Notes: generated by a model from the sequence alone, not told the origin. Positions 26,739 through 35,826 are shown, numbered from the stretch's first letter. The stretch: 64,000 nt of DNA from Halalkalibacter oceani (GCF_023715705.1 NZ_JAMBOS010000024.1:1-64000), one strand, 5' to 3'. Numbers and translations are program-made.

Positions 26739-29700
26739 TTATTCAATCACACGTGCTACCATGACAGAGAATTCAGCTCTCGTAATATCGCGCGATGGTC
26801 TAAACGTTCCATCTAAATAACCTGATGTTACTTGATTACTCGTTAAGGCTGCTATATACGGATAGGACCATGAGCCTTCACTCACATCACTGAAAGAGGC
26901 GGAACTGTCTCCACTTAGTTCATAAGCCCTTACAAGAATAACGGCCATCTCCTGGCGGCTCAGTCTGCCATCCGGCTTAAATGTGCCGTCCGGATACCCG
27001 GTCAAAATTCCGGCACTCTCCACCGCGCCGATATCTGCGGCTGCCCAGTGCCCTGCCGCCACATCAGCAAAGCTACTTTCTCCGTCCTCCAGTCCTAATT
27101 CCCGCGCGATTATTCTTGCTGCTTCCGCGCGGCTGATGCTGGCATTCGGTCTAAAGGTGCCGTCCGGATATCCCGAAATTAACCCCAGCTCTACTAAAGT
27201 GTCAATATAGTCAGCAGCCCAATGGCCTCCTACATCGGCAAAGCGTGGCTGCTCCTCGGGCTCGTCAATTGGACTCTGCTCAAGCGGCGGCGCGAATTCG
27301 GTCAGCAGCTGAGCCTGCGTCTGCTGCTCCAGCGCGTACCCCATTCCGAGCACATCACCATCATCCCAGGCGCGCCCGACCAGCTGCATCGAAATCGAAT
27401 AGCCGTGTGGATTCAAGCCAACTGGTACGACGACTGTCGGCAGCCCGACGTTTGACGTGAGTACACCCGTGGCCCGGTCCGCAGTCAACTGAGCGGCCGC
27501 GCTGTCGTTATTGTAAACATCACTGAGAAAGCCCGGATAAACGACGACATCAACATCATATTCATCCATCCATTCAGCAATCACTTCCTTGTAGCGCGCT
27601 CTGTATGCCAGCCATTGCTCTACTTCTTCTTCCGTCATCCGCTCCCGTTCCTCATAGTCACGTTGATTGTATAACAGCACATCCGGGGAAGAACGAACTT
27701 GATCACCATTCTGATATGGAAAATCTTCATGCAGTTCGATATAACGGGCCCAGCCTTCGCCATTCATGTTAAGGCTCGGTCGGTCGCCGGCGTTTGGCGG
27801 CTCGCTCATCTCAATCATCGTCGCCCCACCTGCTTCAAGATCAGCAAAGTGTTCGAGTGTCGCTTCCCCTGTTCCATCATCAGCAAAGGAGGACTCGAAT
27901 GAGGAAGGAATATAGCCGATCCGCTTTCCTTGTAAGGCGTCACGATCAAGATACTCCGTCCAATCATCCGGCTTGTAGGCATCCGCATCTGCTGTCAGCA
28001 TATCAAGCTCATCCGTTCCTGTTGTGACGTTGAGAAGATAAGCCAAATCCGTTACCGTTCTCGCGATAGGACCGACGTAATCCTGGCCCCATGTAAGCGG
28101 CATTACGCCATGGACACTCGCCATTCCATCCGTACCGCGGAACGTCGTCAAACTCGCTCCGACCGCCGGTGCATACAAGGATACCCCCGTCTGAGAGCCT
28201 AACGCCGCCGGAGCCATGCTCGTTGCGACGGAAACTGCCGATCCACCACTTGATCCAAAGGACGTCTTCGAAGGATAAAGAGCGTTCCACGTTTGCATCC
28301 AGCCGCTTTCGCTAAAGCTGCCCGAATTCGCAAATTCAGATGTATTGGTCTTTCCGATAATCACAGCTCCCGCCTGTCTCAACTGCTCCACTTGATAGGC
28401 ATCCGTAGCCGGCTCCCATCCGGCAAGCGCCCGTGAACCGCCAGTTGTCGGCATATCCTTTGTATCAATAATGTCCTTGATCGCAATCGGAATACCGAGC
28501 AACGCTCCTTCTGCTCCATTGCTCCGGGCTTCATCCGCTGCTCTTGCCTGTTCGATCGCATCGTCAGCAACATGGACAAAGGCATGGAACCCTAATTGTC
28601 CTCCGTCATAGGCGGCAATTCGGTCCAGATAGGCGCGGGTAATTTCCTCCGATGTTGTCACGCCCGCCTGCAAATCCCGTTGCAGCTCAGCGATTGTTTT
28701 GTTCGTTACATCATACTCAGCAGTCGTATACATCTCCGCTTCTGCCGGAGCCTGCGGTACATCCAATCTCGGAAGCTCCGGGCAGGCGGCTTCATCAAAC
28801 TCCGCCAGCTGTGATAAATCCCAGTTGCCAACCGTACAAAGCTCTTCCGTCGTCAAATTGGAGAAGTCCGGTTGCTCCGCCAGCTGTTCCAGTGACTCCA
28901 CTGTCTGCTCGGCACCTTCTTCCCCGGTCTCACCGGCAACGACAAATCTGACAAGCGACTTCGTTTCCCCAGGTTCTATCTCCAATTGATGAATAAGCCC
29001 GTAAAAGTTGGCCTCATGTCCGGTCGTGGCCAGCGGCGTTTCAAATGGGTTACGCTGCTGATTCCCCGTGCCCTGTAATGCGCCAGCAAACGGTTCTGGG
29101 CTTCCCAGCACAACCCCGACTGGATGATCCTCTTCATCAGGAGTCGCCACAAGCAGCCATGCATCCTCACCATCGATCATCAGATCACCGCTAGAGGTCG
29201 CTTGAACAGCACCTTGATTGTCTCCAGTTCCATAGCCGAGAGAGCCGCCAAACGATACGTCAACCGTCACAGGCTCATCGGCAATGTTCGTAAACGTATC
29301 AAAAAACCGTGCCGTATTCGTCTCCGCAGCAAAATAGATTTCACGTGTAATCAGGACATCTCCGAGATTCACAGATTGATTCGTCTCAAACGTAGCAGCG
29401 CCGTCAAACTCCAGCCCGAAGCCACGCATCATTTCCCCATTTAATCGCGGCTCAGGTGAGGCCGATACTTGAACAAAAATATTTCCAAACCCTTGCATCG
29501 GTGTTCCAACTGCCCGCCGAATACTGCCTGTGTCCAAATTAGGCGGAGCCGCATCATGAAACTCCCATTCTACGCCATTATCTGAAGGCAGGCTTGTCAG
29601 GGCCAGCGCGCTGTTCACCGGCACTAATCCAATGATCGCCACCATCATCACAATAAGTGCGAGAAACCGTGGTTTCCTCCTATGTACATGCCTTACCTCA

Positions 29701-29765
29701 TCGGCTTCAGCTGCCGAGTGTCGGGGTGATCGGATTCGTTCTTTCAAGTCATTACTTGTTGGCAT
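26739..29765 (-). CDS. Secreted amidase-signature protein anchored by three SLH domains
   Basis: 1008 residues from the ATG after GGGAGATGGAGAACG. A long basic N-region precedes a signal helix (about 32-54, ending SALALTS). Residues about 60-340 form a beta-rich domain I cannot name. The amidase-signature domain (about 365-835) has catalytic Lys in PIAIKDIID (near 427) and GGSAVSVATSMAPAALGSQTG with the Ser pair (near 510). Three SLH motifs end the protein (about 845-1005; SGYPDGTFRPNASISRAEAA, TGYPDGTFKPDGRLSRQEMA, SGYLDGTFRPSRDITRAEFS) and would bind pyruvylated cell-wall polymer. Predicted role: surface hydrolysis of an amide; substrate unknown. Confidence 0.9.
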   Translation of the reverse strand: MPTSNDLKERIRSPRHSAAEADEVRHVHRRKPRFLALIVMMVAIIGLVPVNSALALTSLPSDNGVEWEFHDAAPPNLDTGSIRRAVGTPMQGFGNIFVQVSASPEPRLNGEMMRGFGLEFDGAATFETNQSVNLGDVLITREIYFAAETNTARFFDTFTNIADEPVTVDVSFGGSLGYGTGDNQGAVQATSSGDLMIDGEDAWLLVATPDEEDHPVGVVLGSPEPFAGALQGTGNQQRNPFETPLATTGHEANFYGLIHQLEIEPGETKSLVRFVVAGETGEEGAEQTVESLEQLAEQPDFSNLTTEELCTVGNWDLSQLAEFDEAACPELPRLDVPQAPAEAEMYTTAEYDVTNKTIAELQRDLQAGVTTSEEITRAYLDRIAAYDGGQLGFHAFVHVADDAIEQARAADEARSNGAEGALLGIPIAIKDIIDTKDMPTTGGSRALAGWEPATDAYQVEQLRQAGAVIIGKTNTSEFANSGSFSESGWMQTWNALYPSKTSFGSSGGSAVSVATSMAPAALGSQTGVSLYAPAVGASLTTFRGTDGMASVHGVMPLTWGQDYVGPIARTVTDLAYLLNVTTGTDELDMLTADADAYKPDDWTEYLDRDALQGKRIGYIPSSFESSFADDGTGEATLEHFADLEAGGATMIEMSEPPNAGDRPSLNMNGEGWARYIELHEDFPYQNGDQVRSSPDVLLYNQRDYEERERMTEEEVEQWLAYRARYKEVIAEWMDEYDVDVVVYPGFLSDVYNNDSAAAQLTADRATGVLTSNVGLPTVVVPVGLNPHGYSISMQLVGRAWDDGDVLGMGYALEQQTQAQLLTEFAPPLEQSPIDEPEEQPRFADVGGHWAADYIDTLVELGLISGYPDGTFRPNASISRAEAARIIARELGLEDGESSFADVAAGHWAAADIGAVESAGILTGYPDGTFKPDGRLSRQEMAVILVRAYELSGDSSASFSDVSEGSWSYPYIAALTSNQVTSGYLDGTFRPSRDITRAEFSVMVARVIE

Positions 29766-29870
29766 CGTTCTCCATCTCCCTTTTCTAAGTTGTTGAAAAT
29801 AACTGAATCTTAGCACGCAAAAAAGACACTTGTCTATTTCTCTGTTACATAAGCTAACATATTTTCTTAG

Positions 29871-29990
29871 CTTACTAGATTCGTCATCCACCCGTTCCTG
29901 CGCAAAGCGAAGGCGATTTCAGGCGCGGTGATCCCCTCTCATGAAGGCGACGTCAAAAGAATAGCGAGAAAAATACTTGACTACGCATAA
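29871..29990 (+). pseudogene. Tail of a decayed gene
   Basis: A 39-codon open frame reads LTRFVIHPFLRKAKAISG, then a SHEGDVKRIARKILDYA end and TAA, with no start codon or ribosome site and a stop just upstream. It ends 7 bases before a terminator-like hairpin, the usual placement of a real gene end. Parent family not recognised. Confidence 0.35.
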
Positions 29991-29996
29991 GAAAAA

Positions 29997-30036
29997 GACC
30001 GGGCAAAAGGTTGTTTTTCTACCTTTTACTCGGTCC
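29997..30036. terminator. Hairpin of the common-loop family
   Basis: GACCG-GGCAAAAGG with ACCTTTT-ACT-CGGTC, loop TTGTTTTTCT. Confidence 0.65.
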
Positions 30037-30066
30037 TTTGGCACTGCTAGTTTTGGTTTAATTGTC

Positions 30067-30200
30067 TCAAGTCCTGCGCTCATCCCGCAAAATAACCGTC
30101 ATGATGACCAGGAGCAGATAAACCGGATTTAACAAAATACTGAACACATCTTGAAAGTTGATTAGTCCAGCATGAGGCCTTTTCTATCTCTCTTCTTCAT
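30067..30200 (-). pseudogene. Possible small membrane protein with a frameshift
   Basis: ATG 30200 reads MKKRDRK and then would need one extra base in the AAAA run near 30183 to continue as RPHAGLINFQDVFSILLN, a hydrophobic helix (PVYLLLVIMTVIL) and RDERRT before TGA. It could be a short gene inactivated by a one-base deletion, or chance. Confidence 0.3.
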
Positions 30201-30280
30201 TCTTAAAATTTGACCTTTACGTTAAAGCCTTTATACTTCCCTCCTAATTTTTTCCTAGCCATTGTGTGGACCCGTGATCA

Positions 30281-30523
30281 TCACGATAAAGCCGCTCCCA
30301 GCAGACTGACTAACACAGCGCCCAGAATAAGCAGAAAGAACCTGACCCTTGCGTGAATCAGGACATTCCAGTCCATTCCCAGCAAACTTCCTACGACGAG
30401 CCCGGCAACTATAAAATCATTAAAGCCAATCCCACTGAAAAAATCACTTAAAATGCTGACCATGCTTTCTGGACAGAAATTAAAATAAACGAACCAGGCC
30501 AAGAATGTAATGAACTCGCCCAT
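30281..30523 (-). CDS. Hypothetical small membrane protein
   Basis: 80 residues with two or three hydrophobic helices (ITFLAWFVYFNF; DFIVAGLVVGSLLG; FFLLILGAVLVSLLGAALS) and codon use like the neighbours. No good ribosome site precedes the ATG at 30523, so the start is uncertain. No family recognised. Confidence 0.45.
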   Translation of the reverse strand: MGEFITFLAWFVYFNFCPESMVSILSDFFSGIGFNDFIVAGLVVGSLLGMDWNVLIHARVRFFLLILGAVLVSLLGAALS

Positions 30524-30670
30524 ATATCAAGGAAGGGACCACGTTTTGCAGCATGTAAAGCATCCGCTCTAGTCTGCTGAACCTGCTTCCCCTCACTGAA
30601 GACATGGCTTTGCAAAGCAAAAAGGCGGTGTAAAGACATCCGCCTCATTATTTATCACATTGACACAACG

Positions 30671-31759
30671 TCAGGAGAGCGCCGCTACTTTACGCAGGAC
30701 GTTTATAAATAAATAATTCATGCTTTTCGATTGATACGTCGTCTGATTAAAGCTACCAGTGAGATAAACATCCATTGCCGGTAAATAGAGCATAAACGAA
30801 CCACTCGCACCGAGATGACCCCATACCGTATACTTTTGCGTAAACGGAAGAAATTGCAGCTTCATCAGTCCATAGCCATACTTCAAACCGAGCTGCATCG
30901 TTTTCCAGCTTTGCATAAGAAGCAAGCTCTCCTTTGTGATCAATTGATTCGTAACGAGCGCTTTCATAAAAAGCAGCAAATCGTTTAGTGTACATACTGT
31001 CTGGCCGCCGGAATAGAAACTGCTGAAGCTGCGGTATTGCTCAACATTTATTTTTACATCATCAAGATAAAGATCGGCGACCGGATACTCACTTTTGACA
31101 GCAGGGCTGGAGAACTGTGACAAATAAGAATGCCTCATGCCGAGTGGCTGAAAAAGATACTCATGCAATACTTCCTCGTACCGTTTTCCCGTAATAGCCT
31201 CAATAATCAGCCCCAGTAAATTATAGCCGGTGTCCGTATAGTGTACGCCTTTCCCCGGTGGAAAGCGCGGCTTTAAATGCGCCTTCGACCACTCCACCGT
31301 TTCTTCCGGTGTCCAGAAACGGGCAGGGTCATCAAGTATTTCCTGGAGAAATGACTTCTGGCGCTTCGGCTTATCCTCAAAGAAATCGGGCAGTCCCGAT
31401 GTATGACACAATAAATGTTTAATTTGAATTTCATTTGAATACTCTTTTCCTTTACAAATATGAAGACCCTCCATCAGACTTTGCGGTAAATAATCAGCAA
31501 TCGGGGCTTCAAACTTGGCAAGACCTTGTTCGATCAGCATGGCAAAGATAACCGAAGTGAATGTTTTTCCGACACTTGCCGTATGAAAAGGCTGATCCGG
31601 ATGCGCCGAAATACCGTCCGTCTGTCCTGCTGCCATAGGCCAATGAATGCCAAGACGATCCGAGTGAATTAATAAATGAACATTATGCAGCTTCGGATCC
31701 TTTCTTACTTTGGCACTAAGATGGTGCTCAATTTCCTGTTGAATCGCTTCATGCTTCAT
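30671..31759 (-). CDS. Serine hydrolase, class C beta-lactamase family
   Basis: 362 residues from the ATG after GGGGAGGAAATTGG. Motifs: SxxK in TASVGKTFTSVIF, YxN in YTDTGYNLLG, and a late HLGASGSF that corresponds to the KTG region. No signal peptide, so probably cytoplasmic. These proteins are esterases or D-amino-peptidases more often than true beta-lactamases; substrate not predictable. Confidence 0.88.
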   Translation of the reverse strand: MKHEAIQQEIEHHLSAKVRKDPKLHNVHLLIHSDRLGIHWPMAAGQTDGISAHPDQPFHTASVGKTFTSVIFAMLIEQGLAKFEAPIADYLPQSLMEGLHICKGKEYSNEIQIKHLLCHTSGLPDFFEDKPKRQKSFLQEILDDPARFWTPEETVEWSKAHLKPRFPPGKGVHYTDTGYNLLGLIIEAITGKRYEEVLHEYLFQPLGMRHSYLSQFSSPAVKSEYPVADLYLDDVKINVEQYRSFSSFYSGGQTVCTLNDLLLFMKALVTNQLITKESLLLMQSWKTMQLGLKYGYGLMKLQFLPFTQKYTVWGHLGASGSFMLYLPAMDVYLTGSFNQTTYQSKSMNYLFINVLRKVAALS

Positions 31760-31831
31760 CCAATTTCCTCCCCTTCTTTTATCTGTCCACATTGACATTT
31801 TTCGGAGCAACCCAGACTGATCCTCCACTCG

Positions 31832-31930
31832 TCATCCTGTTATCCTTGCCACTTTCGCGATCCTCCAGGCCGCCTCGACGATTTGCTCCGCTGAAAGTTT
31901 CTTCTCAGCGCATATTGACTCTTTATATAT
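31832..31930 (-). pseudogene. N-terminal remnant of a TetR-family regulator
   Basis: The frame reads EKKLSAEQIVEAAWRIAK, the typical start of a TetR DNA-binding domain, and stops after 7 more residues. No continuation was found in other frames. A perfect 20-bp palindrome lies 12 bases upstream. Confidence 0.4.
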
Positions 31931-31941
31931 ATATCGTTTGT

Positions 31942-31961
31942 TATATATCATATGATATATA
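31942..31961. promoter_or_regulatory. Perfect 20-bp AT palindrome
   Basis: TATATATCATATGATATATA, a possible operator of the decayed TetR gene, or a simple AT-rich promoter. Confidence 0.35.
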
Positions 31962-32003
31962 TTGACGAAAAAACAGCTTTTTTTGAAAGACAAGCGCATA
32001 AAA

Positions 32004-32043
32004 GGGCTGGGAAAAGGGAGAAAAACAACCTTTTGTCCAGCCC
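32004..32043. terminator. Hairpin of the common-loop family
   Basis: GGGCTGGGAAAAGG with CCTTTTGTCCAGCCC, placed just after the DinB frame; reverse loop reads TTGTTTTTCTCCC. Confidence 0.65.
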
Positions 32044-32065
32044 CTCTGAGGCAATTTATCATCGT

Positions 32066-32533
32066 TTAAGCATTCCATACGATTCTCTCCATCGCCTTCA
32101 CCGTTCCAAGATGCATGCTCTAATGGGCAAGTAACAGATCAAACAACTCGCCGATCACCTCAGCTTGAATAAAATTGTTCACATCCTCTACCGGCTGCAT
32201 AAATTTACCAGAAAATGTATCGCAAATCTCCCGCGCCTGCCGATCAAGCTGCTTTATAATCATTGCGGGAGCCGGTGGCGACTCCGACCAATCTGCCGGA
32301 CTTGTACCCGCTGAAAAAAAAGTCTTATCCTCAGTCGGAATTCGCGAACCAACGCCTGATATTGTAAAAAGCAGCTCGTCCGTAATCGTCAGCACATGGC
32401 CAACCTGCCAATGCAGGTTATTCGTAAATCCCGCAGGAACAACGTCCCATTGACTATCGGTCAGACCGGAAACTGCCTCGAGCAATTGGCTGCGAATGTC
32501 AGCAAACAGATGTAGCGTAAAGCGATCTGACAT
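32066..32533 (-). pseudogene. DinB-family protein interrupted by one amber codon
   Basis: Codons 1-137 encode a DinB-like four-helix protein with the first metal histidine in LHWQVGHVL. The frame stops at TAG (32120-32122) in the context LLLAH-stop-SMHLG, then stays open for 18 codons (SMHLGTVKAMERIVWNA) to TAA at 32066. In DinB proteins this site is the third metal motif HExxHxG, so GAG to TAG explains the break. Restored length, 155 residues, matches the family. Either a recent pseudogene, a sequencing error or a read-through product. Related proteins are bacillithiol-dependent transferases or damage-linked proteins. Confidence 0.8.
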
Positions 32534-32548
32534 AGTGTCCCCCTTTTC

Positions 32549-32851
32549 TTAGAGCGCTTCGATAATGTCGACTTTTCCGCCGTACCGCAATTCAGGCCAA
32601 TTTGCCGTTAACGAAGTCGCCTCTTCTAATGAGTTTGCCTCGACAATTGAAATACCGAATATGTCTCCTTCATACTCATCGACCGCATCGCCCGTAACTG
32701 TCCTCCTGCCATTCCCCGCAAAACGTGTCACTTCATTTCCATTCTCCTTCAGTTCATCAAGCCAGCGCCACAAGTCACGAATGTTCTGCTCAGCCTTTTC
32801 TTCAGGAACATGCCCGCCTCGATAAATAAATAGAAATCTCAACTGCTTCAA
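32549..32851 (-). CDS. YCII-domain protein
   Basis: 100 residues with an alpha-beta ferredoxin-like fold of the YCII/DGPF family: RFLFIYRGG, GISIVEANSLEEATSLTANWP. Family members are small enzymes or accessory proteins of unclear function. Divergent from an HxlR regulator, and 15 bases upstream of the DinB gene, so an HxlR-controlled stress pair is possible. Confidence 0.8.
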   Translation of the reverse strand: MKQLRFLFIYRGGHVPEEKAEQNIRDLWRWLDELKENGNEVTRFAGNGRRTVTGDAVDEYEGDIFGISIVEANSLEEATSLTANWPELRYGGKVDIIEAL

Positions 32852-32931
32852 CCTCCTTTTACTTCAGTTGCATTTTGAAACTATTTTAAATTATAATGAG
32901 TGAAAAGATATCAGTCAAGGGGGTCCTCAAT

Positions 32932-33411
32932 ATGGACAAAACAAAACGAAGCAGACGGTCGGACTGTCCGATCTCTTATTCTCTTGATTTGCTCGGTGAT
33001 TCATGGTCGCTTCTGATCATCAGAGATATCGTGTTCGCCGATAAGAAAACGTTCGGGGAGTTTCTTGCCTCCGATGAAGGAATTGCCCGCAACATTCTGA
33101 CCAACCGCCTGACAACTCTCGTTCAGAAAGGAATTTTAACGAAACAGCCGCATCCTTCAGACAAAAGAAAAGACCTCTATCAGTTAACAGAGGCCGGGCT
33201 CGACTTGATTCCGGTTTTACTTGATTTGTCATTGTGGGGAGCCAAGCATGAACCTGAAACCTCAGAAGCCCAAGCATGGCTGGCTAACGTCCAAGCAGAC
33301 AAGGATACCCTCGTTCAGCTCATCCGCGAAACGGTAAAAGATGGCGGATCGGTTTTCACCGGACCAGATAGTGTTATCGAAAAATTGGAGCGGTTGGAAA
33401 AGATGGAATAA
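32932..33411 (+). CDS. HxlR-family transcriptional regulator
   Basis: 159 residues from the ATG after AAGGGGGTCCTCAAT. HxlR features: Cys near the N-terminus (RRSDCPISYSLDLLGDSWSLLIIRD), FGEFLASDEGIARNILTNRL and the wing KQPHPSDKRKDLYQLTEAG. Several HxlR proteins sense aldehydes or quinones through that cysteine. A TATAAT-containing divergent promoter (near 32894) is shared with the YCII gene. Confidence 0.9.
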   Translation: MDKTKRSRRSDCPISYSLDLLGDSWSLLIIRDIVFADKKTFGEFLASDEGIARNILTNRLTTLVQKGILTKQPHPSDKRKDLYQLTEAGLDLIPVLLDLSLWGAKHEPETSEAQAWLANVQADKDTLVQLIRETVKDGGSVFTGPDSVIEKLERLEKME

Positions 33412-33522
33412 CAGGTACCATCATCAGCCGTAATCCAATCGTCCATCATCGCAATCGAGAAGAACTCGTTCGCGTCCTATTTATTTATAATGAGATACAA
33501 CAATAGTGAGAGGATGGGAGAT

Positions 33523-33951
33523 ATGGCGAATATTGAACAGCTACAAATGATTCATGCTCCGGCTGCTGAGGTGTATCAGGCACTAACCTCGGCCGAGGGG
33601 CTTGCTGAAGTTTGGACGAGAGACCTGCTCGTTCAGAAATACATCGGAGCGGTGAACGAATTTCATTTTGGCAAGGGCGACCTGGCGAAGATGGAGATTA
33701 TCGAGCTTGTTCCCGAGCAGAGAATCGTCTGGCGTTGCATTGATTCAGACCCTGAATGGATCGGAACAACGATCTCCTTTGAATTGGAAGAGAAAAACGA
33801 TCAAACTGTTCTAACGCTCTGTCATGCGAACTGGCAGAAGGTCACTGACTTTTACCGCTTCTGCAATTATAACTGGGCGATGTTTCTGTACAGTTTAAAA
33901 CGGTATTGCGAAGAAGGCGAAGGCATGCCTTATCAAGAGCGAACATTTTAA
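33523..33951 (+). CDS. SRPBCC (AHSA1-like) protein
   Basis: 142 residues from ATG 33523 (ATG 33511 is an alternative). Helix-grip fold: HAPAAEVYQALTSAEGLAEVWT, IIELVPEQRIVWRC and a C-terminal helix. Binds small hydrophobic ligands in known relatives; ligand unknown. Confidence 0.82.
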   Translation: MANIEQLQMIHAPAAEVYQALTSAEGLAEVWTRDLLVQKYIGAVNEFHFGKGDLAKMEIIELVPEQRIVWRCIDSDPEWIGTTISFELEEKNDQTVLTLCHANWQKVTDFYRFCNYNWAMFLYSLKRYCEEGEGMPYQERTF

Positions 33952-33959
33952 ATAAAAGA

Positions 33960-33994
33960 AAGCAGCCTTTTCTTCCGCGAAAAGAGAGCTGCTT
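33960..33994 (+). terminator. Terminator hairpin
   Basis: AAGCAGC-CTTTTC with GAAAAG-AGA-GCTGCTT, followed by CCTTTTCC. Confidence 0.6.
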
Positions 33995-34020
33995 CCTTTT
34001 CCATTTACAACTTGAAAATC

Positions 34021-34311
34021 TTACAGTTTAAACGACAGACCCGCTTCCGCCAAAGCGGCTCTCAGCTTTGGCAGCGAGGAAGGACCGATGCCATGCAATT
34101 GCAAAATTTCCTTTTCCCGATAATTCGCCAGCTCCAGTAACGTCGTAATGCCGGCATGCTCAAGTGCGCGGCGGGCCGGAGCCGACAGCCCCGCCAGAAA
34201 TCCCGACGTCGGCTTGCGTTTCTGCTCACAAGTCGGACACACCGGGCAGTCGCTGCTTTTATAATAGCGGTGTCCTTGGTCACAGATGCGCAACGTTTTA
34301 GTCGAAGTCAT
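34021..34311 (-). CDS. Zinc-ribbon plus RNA-polymerase alpha-CTD-like protein
   Basis: 96 residues from ATG 34311 (AAAAGGAGG at good spacing). Residues 9-33 carry C-x3-H and CPVCPTC, a probable zinc site (ICDQGHRYYKSSDCPVCPTC). Residues about 40-96 are a helix-hairpin-helix domain like the alpha subunit C-terminal domain (LSAPARRALEHAGITTLLEL; ILQLHGIGPSSLPKLRAAL). The domain pair suggests nucleic-acid or RNA-polymerase contact; role unknown. Confidence 0.82.
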   Translation of the reverse strand: MTSTKTLRICDQGHRYYKSSDCPVCPTCEQKRKPTSGFLAGLSAPARRALEHAGITTLLELANYREKEILQLHGIGPSSLPKLRAALAEAGLSFKL

Positions 34312-34344
34312 CACCATCGCCTCCTTTTTCCTATCATAGCACAG

Positions 34345-35058
34345 CTAGGCGGAGAATCGCTGTCGCCTCCAAATGGCCAGTGCCACCGCTCCCATCCACA
34401 GATAAACCGCGGCATAAAGAACGCGCTGCAACAAGCCGCCTGGCAGGTTCATCCATTCAGGCTGATAAAAAAGAAAGACGAGCGCTGCCGTCGTTCCCGC
34501 CCAGCAAATAAATGTCCAAAGCGCCAACAGCGGCTGCGTACGACGAATCGCCAGCCCAAGAATAAGCAGCGCCGGGATTTGCACGATCATTCCCGGGATG
34601 GAACCGAGCGTATGAAGCCAGAAATCGACATCAGCCGGAACGATCCCTGCCATCATGTTACTCAGCCCGTGCACAACGAGCAGCCAGAGAGCGGCATCAA
34701 CCTTCCTTCCGGCCGGCCACCACGCTCGAAGGCCGAGTGCTCCCACAATCGTCGCCAAACCGCTAAGCGTAAATGACCAGTTAATGAGCAAATGATAGGG
34801 CGAACATATTTCATTCTCCGTTAGCATGTACGCGCCTGTCCCGCAAACCGTCACTCCGAGATCGCTCATCGGCTGATGAAGAACATCATACGGGGCGGTT
34901 ACATTCAATATCACGACGTATTCCACCAGAAAATACGCACTTATCAAAAGCCAGCCCAGCCAGCCGCCCCATTTCACAAAGCTGTGGCGGCGGAAAGCAA
35001 CTATAGCGGCCAGTACTGTCAAGCCGACGATCGCCATCATCATATACGCTCCGGACAT
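34345..35058 (-). CDS. DUF998 membrane protein
   Basis: 237 residues, about seven transmembrane helices. MSDLGVTVCG and LHTLGSIPGM are typical of DUF998. It follows the MerR gene by 18 bases, so it is probably the regulated target. Function unknown. Confidence 0.8.
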   Translation of the reverse strand: MSGAYMMMAIVGLTVLAAIVAFRRHSFVKWGGWLGWLLISAYFLVEYVVILNVTAPYDVLHQPMSDLGVTVCGTGAYMLTENEICSPYHLLINWSFTLSGLATIVGALGLRAWWPAGRKVDAALWLLVVHGLSNMMAGIVPADVDFWLHTLGSIPGMIVQIPALLILGLAIRRTQPLLALWTFICWAGTTAALVFLFYQPEWMNLPGGLLQRVLYAAVYLWMGAVALAIWRRQRFSA

Positions 35059-35076
35059 GACTGTTCTCTCCCTTCC

Positions 35077-35826
35077 TTAATCACGACTCTGACCTCGTTC
35101 ATAGACTGCATAAGCGTCTTCAATAAAGTCGAGAAAGGCTGGCTCCAGCGGATAAAACTGAACCTCCTTCGACAGTTTCGGAGACTTGCGCACGTCCCAC
35201 AGCTTCGCTAAAAAAAGCGGCTCGTCGCCAAACGCTTCTTCTGTTTTCTCGGCCATTCGCCGGATAATGCGCTGCACAGACACCGCCTCAGGCCCGGCGT
35301 CCTGCACTCTCTTTAACTGTCCCAGCAGACCAATCCATTCAAGCGAATCGGGATCTTCACGATTAACATTTGGTAACCGCTCCCACAGCATGTTCTCATC
35401 CTCGTCAAAAAACGCTTCACGAAAGCGCCGCTTTTGCGCTTTCCCCTGCCCGCTCAATTTAATCAGCTGCTCCAGCATTTCCATCCTCACTTCGCCCTCC
35501 AGTGCATGGGTGTGCAGTAAGCCACGCAAGGAAGCCTCCATTTTATCCAGCTTCCGGCGCTCCTCCTGAACATACTTCATTTGCCTGCTCAAGCCTTCCG
35601 CCCAATTCCACTTCGGATCGGTTAACACATCGCGAATTTCCCGCAGCCGAAAGCCCACCGACTTCAGAAATTGGACCTGCTGCAGCTTTTTCACATCATC
35701 TTCACTGTATAAGCGGTGTCCTCCCTCCGTCCGGCCGCTCGGCTTCACAAGCCCGATCTGATCGTAATAACGCAGCGCGCGCACTGTCATACCAGTTTGC
35801 TTCGTTAAAACCTGGATCGTAATCAT
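35077..35826 (-). CDS. MerR-family activator with C-terminal effector domain
   Basis: 249 residues from ATG 35826, after GGGAAAGGAGCGTGAG; a longer frame to 36003 runs through the promoter. MerR domain: QVLTKQTGMTVRALRYYDQIGLVKPS, GGHRLYSEDDVKKLQQVQFLKS. The rest is helical, TipAS-like in character, and may bind a ligand. It shares an operon with the DUF998 gene and has a classic MerR promoter. Confidence 0.9.
   Translation of the reverse strand: MITIQVLTKQTGMTVRALRYYDQIGLVKPSGRTEGGHRLYSEDDVKKLQQVQFLKSVGFRLREIRDVLTDPKWNWAEGLSRQMKYVQEERRKLDKMEASLRGLLHTHALEGEVRMEMLEQLIKLSGQGKAQKRRFREAFFDEDENMLWERLPNVNREDPDSLEWIGLLGQLKRVQDAGPEAVSVQRIIRRMAEKTEEAFGDEPLFLAKLWDVRKSPKLSKEVQFYPLEPAFLDFIEDAYAVYERGQSRD

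Noticed and set aside
30448-30648. 66-codon minus-strand frame
   Set aside because: Overlaps the better small membrane-protein frame and has no hydrophobic or domain pattern.
34156-34776. 206-codon plus-strand frame
   Set aside because: Basic, low-complexity product antisense to the zinc-ribbon and DUF998 genes; no family features.
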